Origin: Nitrospirota bacterium
Lineage (GTDB): Bacteria; Nitrospirota; Nitrospiria; Nitrospirales; UBA8639
Length of the DNA: 11,288 nucleotides
NCBI GenBank assembly: GCA_029865515.1
Contig: JAOUGQ010000085.1
Coordinates: forward strand, 1-11,288
Reading direction: 5' to 3'
Shown: one piece after another, positions 7,139 to 11,288 of the stretch
How the letters are laid out: each line of letters opens with the position of its first letter
Position numbering within the stretch: the first letter of the stretch is position 1
The notes under the pieces: model-generated
The model's input: only the letters and a program-made list of their open reading frames with translations
Databases searched by the model: none
What the model was told of the DNA's origin: nothing
Translations under genes and position numbers: made by a program

Positions 7139-7658
7139 TTGTTTTGTTTTCAGTTTGATCTCCCCGTGCCCTTCAACTCAGCAATGAGCCGGATGGCCTG
7201 CAACCCCGTCAACCGGAGAAACTTATTATTTTTGGTTTCTTGGCTAGTTCGAGATCGCCACACCGCCAGATAATAACCTACTGGTGCTTCAGGGAGCCAT
7301 AACGTCAGAGCCACAGGTTCCAATTATCAACCATTGCGAGTCGGGCTTCTTCGAACGGTTCCCTGCAGGTGAACCCGAATGGCTGGAGGCAACACGGCAA
7401 GATCCGTAGCGGAACCACCAATAGGTCTGTGACCGGATCGATGGGCTGCTTATCCATCGACAACAAGGTGCGAATGAGTCTCCGACAAGCGGTCACTCAA
7501 CTTGAATGCACAGTCACAGAGGCGGCATCCGGCATTTTGACTTTACTAATGCAATTAGGGAAAAATCAGCAAAGTGAATATGGGAAAATGGTGCAGGGGG
7601 GGGTGACGTTGCTTCTTCCGTTGTCCTGCGTCCAAATGGTGTACTCTAAAAACGGCCT
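7139..7658. other. Divergent intergenic region, about 520 bases, no supported gene
   Basis: This gap lies between the minus-strand sulfatase and the plus-strand TMEM175 gene and must hold both promoters. Frames through it give no recognisable protein. It contains a perfect 7-base inverted repeat (TCGATGG 7438-7444, CCATCGA 7454-7460, 9-base loop). It also holds a near-palindrome around CCTGCAGG (GGTTC 7357-7361, GAACC 7371-7375), and a G8 run at 7596-7603 that ends 55 bases before the ATG. A TTGACT at about 7537-7542 could be a -35 element for the plus gene, but I see no good -10 at 16-18 bases from it. Its length is large for a simple promoter gap; a small RNA or a lost gene is possible but not shown. 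Confidence 0.45.
7438..7460. repeat. 7-base inverted repeat, 9-base loop
   Basis: TCGATGG and CCATCGA are perfect reverse complements. No T run follows on either strand, so it is not a standard terminator. It lies about 200 bases before the TMEM175 start and 318 bases from the sulfatase start. Function is unknown. Confidence 0.3.
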
Positions 7659-8279
7659 ATGAAAATAAACTTTTTTTTGGGGCAAATCAGTTCTCTGGAA
7701 CGGCTCCGCACATTGACGGACGGAATCTATGCGATTGTGGCCACCTTATTGGTGTTGGACCTCAAGGCGCCAGAGATTCCGGAGGCAACCAATGCAACCC
7801 TCATTGCTGATCTGTTCAAACAAATTCCGAATTTTATCGCGTACTTTCTCAGTTTTTTTGTGATTGCGAGCCTTTGGATGAGGAATCATTGGGTCCTCAA
7901 CCCAATCAATAAATGCAACGAGACAACGTTCTGGCTCAATCTGCTTCATTTGCTCTTTTTGTCCCTGATCCCATTCACGGCTTCGCTCATCGGGAGATAC
8001 GAACAGGATCCCATTGCCGTTATCCTTTTTTCTGCCTCTCTTGGCCTTCCGGGGTTTGCGTTGCTGCTCATTCACCGGTATGTCATCCCCCGGACCGACT
8101 GGTATAGCGAAACCACCAGCAGGACCTGGACTTCACCAAATTGGTGGGGTGCCTACCCAGGGCCAATCTTTGCCCTGGCTTCGATGTTGTTGGCCTTTGT
8201 CAGTATTCCTGCCGCACTGGGCATTTGGTTCTTAATCCCGGTCTGGACACTGGCTTTTCTACACCCCCAATCGCCTTGA
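7659..8279 (+). CDS. TMEM175-family (DUF1211) potassium-channel-like membrane protein
   Basis: Bacterial TMEM175 proteins are six-helix subunits that form tetrameric potassium-selective channels in the inner membrane. This 206-residue product fits the family length and shows six hydrophobic segments at about 20-35, 57-74, 90-111, 118-139, 167-184 and 186-201. The TM1 signature is ERLRTLTDGIYAIVATLLVL (14-33). The family usually has R...FSDG(V/I).AI..TLL, but here the FSD triplet is LTD (L19, T20, D21). The second conserved block is NHWVLNPINKCNETTFWLNL, followed by IPFTASLIGRY, as expected. The start is the ATG at 7659, with no clear ribosome site before it. Codons 5-7 contain a T8 run (7671-7678) followed directly by G4, a length-variable type of tract. 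No accessory subunit gene is adjacent. The family call is firm; potassium conductance here is inferred. Confidence 0.87.
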   Translation: MKINFFLGQISSLERLRTLTDGIYAIVATLLVLDLKAPEIPEATNATLIADLFKQIPNFIAYFLSFFVIASLWMRNHWVLNPINKCNETTFWLNLLHLLFLSLIPFTASLIGRYEQDPIAVILFSASLGLPGFALLLIHRYVIPRTDWYSETTSRTWTSPNWWGAYPGPIFALASMLLAFVSIPAALGIWFLIPVWTLAFLHPQSP

Positions 8280-8288
8280 ACATTGGTT

Positions 8289-8321
8289 TGTTGAAGGATA
8301 AGCGTGGGATGTTCTTCAACA
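8289..8321 (+). terminator. Hairpin just after the TMEM175 gene, weak terminator candidate
   Basis: TGTTGAAG (8289-8296) and CTTCAACA (8314-8321) are perfect reverse complements, 17-base loop, starting nine bases after the stop codon. The position suits transcript termination, but the following bases (GCCGCTTTCTCC) lack a proper T run. Confidence 0.3.
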
Positions 8322-8506
8322 GCCGCTTTCTCCTCAACGAATCTGTGTGCTCATCTTCCCCTTTCCCCACCGGAGCACGGACGAGGGGCAGAACACTGGG
8401 TGCTCTCTCATCAACCCATTCAACAGGCACAAAACGGCCCAAAGGCCAGCATGAACAAGTAAGCGATTCGGTCCGATATCGTAGTGACCGATCTATTGAT
8501 GTCTTC

Positions 8507-8529
8507 CCCTCACCCTAAAGGGGCGAGGG
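8507..8529. repeat. Imperfect GC-rich palindrome
   Basis: CCCTC (8507-8511) pairs with GAGGG (8525-8529), then an A/C mismatch, then CCC (8513-8515) with GGG (8521-8523) around a TAAAG loop. The form resembles the CCCTCACCCTAAAGGGG-type palindromes that recur between genes in many bacterial genomes. Only one copy is present in this window, so repeat status is not shown. It sits between two convergent genes and could help termination from either side. Confidence 0.4.
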
Positions 8530-8692
8530 CCAATTACATTGCCTTGGTTGAAGGTTGAAATACGATAGACCGGGCACACCCGAAGCCGATGCTTCGTGAA
8601 TGGCGTTCTTGTGCTTGCGAAACTGTTTTTGTGTTTTCCAGAAGAGTCCGCGCGATCAAACGCACAGAGGCATCAAACAAATCAAGAGAAGA

Positions 8693-9328
8693 TTAGGATG
8701 ATGAACGGGGAGAGATTCTTGGCGGAAGAGCCTTGATCACCTCGGCAATCTCGCGACTGAGATCCTCAAGATTCTGGCTCATGGCCTCAACCAACGCTTC
8801 ATAATCCTGGCTTGTCGGATGATGAGTCACGCGCGTTTTCTTTGTGGTGATCACGGTTTTTTCATCGTCACGCGAAAGGCTCCACCGTGCGACCAGGACC
8901 GCCTCCCCTCCCATGGTGCCATCGAACTGCAGGACATCCACGGTAATTTGGTAATCCAGGGGGGTTGAGCCCGGCCACGGATACTGCGCGATTCGATCCG
9001 TCGAAAGAAGGGCTGAGAGATTTTCTGACAGGACATGCGACACATTGTCACTCAACGGTTCAGCCCATTTATGAAATTCTGCCAGATCCACTTCATGGGC
9101 ACTGCTTTTGGTCACGATTTGCGGCCGGTCCAAATACTTGGGAAGGGTGACCGGACCCAACCCAAAGGACAGGCTTGATGGGTTCGCTTCCGCTAGGCCG
9201 GAGACGGAGTCAGGCGACACGGCTCGTAACAAATAGAAATGTGACGGTTGGCTCGTCCCACAGCCGAAAAAATTCAGCACGCAGACACAGGCCACGCCGA
9301 ACCGAAACCCTTTTATGATTCTGTTCAT
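8693..9328 (-). CDS. pqiC: PqiC-like ABC-transport auxiliary lipoprotein (DUF330 / ABC_trans_aux)
   Basis: PqiC is the outer-membrane lipoprotein that caps the PqiB tube. The product from the ATG is 211 residues. The signal ends NFFGCGTSQPS, with a lipid-modified cysteine expected at residue 23; Phe at -3 and -2 is unusual for a lipobox. The family pattern is clear: FYLLRAV near the mature start, LGPVTLPKYLDRPQIVTKSS, then LAEFHKWAEPLSDNVSHVLS and a later YQITVDVLQFDG strand. The C-terminal helix (YEALVEAMSQNLEDLSREIA) is also typical. The ATG at 9328 is chosen because GAGG lies five bases upstream; a GTG two codons earlier (9334) falls inside that site. It starts 11 bases after the pqiB stop, so it is the last gene of a pqiA-pqiB-pqiC operon. 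The frame is intact although pqiB upstream is broken. Confidence 0.88.
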   Translation of the reverse strand: MNRIIKGFRFGVACVCVLNFFGCGTSQPSHFYLLRAVSPDSVSGLAEANPSSLSFGLGPVTLPKYLDRPQIVTKSSAHEVDLAEFHKWAEPLSDNVSHVLSENLSALLSTDRIAQYPWPGSTPLDYQITVDVLQFDGTMGGEAVLVARWSLSRDDEKTVITTKKTRVTHHPTSQDYEALVEAMSQNLEDLSREIAEVIKALPPRISPRSSS

Positions 9329-9339
9329 GTCCACCTCAT

Positions 9340-10999
9340 TTACTGTTTCCCTTTGACTAAGGCCTCGGGATGTTGTTCAAGATAATCAGCCAAAACCCGG
9401 ATCGAGCGGGCGGCAGCAGATAGTTCCTTCAAGGCATTATTCATATTCACCGCAGCGGGTGAATTGGGATCAGCGACCTGTAGCGCTTTCCGGACGGTCA
9501 CCAAAGTCTGATCCAAACTGTTTGCCAGGGTATCAACCTGACGATCGAGGCCCTCTGTGAGCTTTTCCACATTGCCCAATGCCGCATTGAGGTTGCGGAC
9601 GGCCTTTTGAGTGTCAGGGGAATTGACCAGACGGTTGCCTCCTTCAACGGTTTCCAGGATCTCCTTGGCAATTTTATCAAAAGGCAATCGTCGAATCTCT
9701 GCCATCACATCGGTGACCGTTCGTCGCACTTGATCCATCGCCGCGGGTATGGCTGGAATCTCCGGATATTTTCCGGTCATGATCAGTTCCTGCTGGGGAA
9801 GATCCTGGTGGAAGTCGAGCTGAACGAACAATTGTCCGGTCAGCAAGCTTCCAGTCTCCAGTTGAGCTCTCAACCCACGTTTCACCATATGCTTCATGAC
9901 TGCGTATTTATTCTCCTGAATTTTTGACATGATGACCTGTGGGGTTGTGATTCGTTCCGGCTGGATGTCGATAAGCACGGGGATTTTAATCTCAAGCGTG
10001 TCAGGATTTAGATGGACCGCGATATCGGATACGATACCGACTTTGATTCCACGGAATTCCACCGGAGCACCAACACTCAGGCCCCTGACGGACCCGTCAA
10101 AATTGATCAGAAACGGACGCGTTAAGACATACTTCTCTTCTTGAATACTGGCAAAATTTTTGAAGAGATTAAACTCAGTGCCCGGTTGGCTCGGTTCCTC
10201 TGATCCTCCCGCGGTTGCCGGGGTATCGAACGCGATTCCCCCAGTGAGAAGGGAGTTAAGCGATTCCATTTTTACATCCAGGCCTTCTGCCCCAAGCGAT
10301 ATTTCAAATCCGCTTAACTGCCAGAATCGGCTGGTATCCCGTACACGCAGATGATGCGGGGCTTGAATGAAAATATCGATGAGCACACCCTCGCCATCCT
10401 TCTCCAACTCATAGTCGAGGACACGTCCAACCTGGATATCGTGAAAAAATCGGCGCACCGGGTGAACTGGATCCCAGGTTTTCCGCCCGTAATTGGAATT
10501 GAGCCCCTTCGTCTTCTCGTGTCACGCCAGGTGGTTTCACCAGTCCCGTAAATGTTCGAGACGAAGCTCCGGGTCTGGGATCTACGGCGATATAGGCACC
10601 GGACACTAATGTCTCAAATCCCGAAATACCACCTAGTCCAAGCCGGGGACGGACCACCCAAAACCGGGTATTTTCCGTGAGATGGGGCTCCGTCTGTTTG
10701 TTGAACTCGGCAGTCACGACGACGCGAGAGAGGTCAGGATTGATATAGACGGTTTGGACTGTTCCAACCTCAATTGACTTATATTTAATTTTCGTTTTGC
10801 CGGATTCCAATCCCGCCCCATCTTCGAAGGTGATGATGACCTTGGGCCCTTGTTCAGAGATGGTTTTGTAGGTCAGCCACCCTCCGATAAGTGCTGCAAC
10901 CACTGGAATAATCCACACGATGGAAATTCCACGTTTTTATTGGACCGTGACTTCCGGCAATTCATCGAAGTCGCTGGGATTGAGATCTTCGCCTTTCAT
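9340..10999 (-). pseudogene. pqiB: PqiB-like MCE-domain protein, broken by a nonsense codon and a frameshift
   Basis: PqiB forms a periplasm-spanning tube of stacked MCE domains for lipid transfer between membranes. The ATG at 10999 has AGAGGA upstream and overlaps the pqiA stop (ATGA). It reads MKGEDLNPS...ELPEVTVQ, then TAA at 10937-10939, then KRGISIVWIIPVVAALIGGW in the same frame. The stop thus falls just before the membrane anchor. The frame then carries MCE1 (GPKVIITFEDGAGLESGKTK...) and enters MCE2. At a T6 run (10444-10449) it shifts: one frame ends SSSPGAPIF..., and the other continues FHDIQVGRVLDYELEKDG. MCE2, MCE3 (FLINFDGSVRGLSVGAPVEF) and a C-terminal coiled coil (LNAALGNVEKLTEGLDRQVD) follow to TAA at 9340. 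Repaired, it is about 553 codons, close to the E. coli PqiB length (about 546). Restart at a GTG (10918) could still not pass the frameshift. The domains are certain; whether both lesions are real is not. Confidence 0.88.
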
Positions 11000-11288
11000 G
11001 ATTTCCTCTCTAGCCTGTCCCAGATAAGCCGGGAATCGAAGCTCATGGCGGCAAACATGGTAATGATGACGACGGCAGCAAACGAGATGGCTCCCGGCCC
11101 TGGTTCAATCGTGGCCACGGCCTCAAGTTTTACCAAGGCAATTAAAATCGAAATCATAAAAATATCAATCATCGACCACCGACCGACCACCTCGGTAATC
11201 CGGTATAACATGGTTCGTTCCCTTGGTCGCCATTGTGATTGGTATTGTACGGAGAGCAAAAGATAGGTCAGAGACAAGAGATTTAAGA
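10996..11288 (-). CDS. pqiA: PqiA-like inner-membrane protein, C-terminal part
   Basis: PqiA is the multi-pass inner-membrane partner of PqiB. Only the last 97 or so codons are in the window; the frame is open to the edge (LNLLSLTYLLLSV), so the start lies outside. The conserved second PqiA domain is plain: RERTMLYRITEVVGRWSMID, then the membrane segment IFMISILIALVKLEAVATI, the PGPGAISFAAVVIITMFAA segment and the closing FDSRLIWDRLERKS. The TGA stop overlaps the pqiB ATG by four bases (ATGA), pointing to translational coupling. This part shows no lesion. Family members are usually about 400 residues with two such domains. Confidence 0.9.
   Translation of the reverse strand, partial: LNLLSLTYLLLSVQYQSQWRPRERTMLYRITEVVGRWSMIDIFMISILIALVKLEAVATIEPGPGAISFAAVVIITMFAAMSFDSRLIWDRLERKS

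Larger units (their letters stand above)
8280..8692. other. Convergent intergenic region, about 410 bases, no supported gene
   Basis: The TMEM175 gene (plus) and pqiC (minus) both end into this gap. Besides the hairpin at 8289-8321 it holds an interrupted C/G palindrome at 8507-8529 and a short stem-loop at 8581-8596 (CGAAGC, loop CGAT, GCTTCG). None is followed by a T run. Frames through the gap do not look like protein. Confidence 0.45.

Noticed and set aside
7369..7662. A 97-codon plus-strand frame leading into the TMEM175 gene
   Set aside because: No ribosome site, no protein pattern, and it runs through the G8 tract and two hairpins. It is treated as intergenic.
8581..8596. Stem-loop CGAAGC-CGAT-GCTTCG as a terminator for pqiC or TMEM175
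   Set aside because: A six-base stem with no T run on either side, and about 100 bases past pqiC.
10437..10460. Programmed frameshifting in pqiB at the T6 run
   Set aside because: PqiB is not known to use recoding, there is also an upstream nonsense codon, and no stimulatory structure is apparent. Mutation or sequence error is simpler.
3885..10939. TAA read as a sense codon (alternative genetic code), suggested by in-frame TAA in DUF3313 and pqiB
   Set aside because: TAA ends the transposase, the 391-residue protein, pqiB and pqiC at the expected family lengths, so it is a normal stop here.
10850..11266. A 138-codon plus-strand frame opposite pqiA and pqiB
   Set aside because: Antisense to clear PqiA and PqiB motifs, and no recognisable protein features of its own.

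Overview
The window reads as a stretch of chromosome from a diderm (Gram-negative type) bacterium of moderate GC content. It carries a pqiABC-type envelope operon, several lipoproteins with lipoboxes, and a large periplasmic-type sulfatase. I cannot place the species from sequence alone. The gene mix would suit a Nitrospirota- or Proteobacteria-like genome, but that is a guess. No rRNA, tRNA, CRISPR array, phage gene or replication origin was seen.

Layout, left to right. (1) 1 to about 965: the right-hand part of an IS3-family insertion sequence, with most of its DDE transposase and its right terminus. The transposase reading frame is shifted near position 40. (2) About 966-1532, minus strand: the 5' part of an exported M20 (CPG2-like) metallopeptidase. 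The IS cuts it at the point where the catalytic Glu-Glu motif should begin. (3) 1938-3113, plus strand: an intact unrecognised protein of about 390 residues, rich in alpha helix. (4) 3360-3908, minus strand: a decayed DUF3313-type lipoprotein gene. (5) 7120 down to 4071, minus strand: a probable transcription unit with a 786-residue type I sulfatase (formylglycine motif CSPTR), a small unknown protein and a 94-residue lipoprotein. (6) 7659-8279, plus strand: a TMEM175-family potassium-channel-like membrane protein with an altered signature. (7) 11288 down to 8693, minus strand: a pqiA-pqiB-pqiC operon. pqiA is partial at the window edge, pqiB carries an in-frame TAA and a frameshift, and pqiC is intact.

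How the genes fit together. PqiABC is a trans-envelope lipid-transport-type system: PqiA is an inner-membrane protein, PqiB a periplasm-spanning MCE tube, and PqiC an outer-membrane lipoprotein. If the two lesions in pqiB are real, the tube is lost here. The sulfatase needs a formylglycine-generating enzyme that is not encoded in this window.

The most notable property of the window is the concentration of broken genes. Four of about ten coding units are disrupted: transposase, M20 peptidase, DUF3313 lipoprotein and pqiB. Two of the lesions sit at poly-T runs. This is either real local decay or, for the indels, homopolymer miscalls in the assembly. I found no convincing new multi-gene system. 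The closest to something undescribed is the unrecognised protein at 1938-3113.
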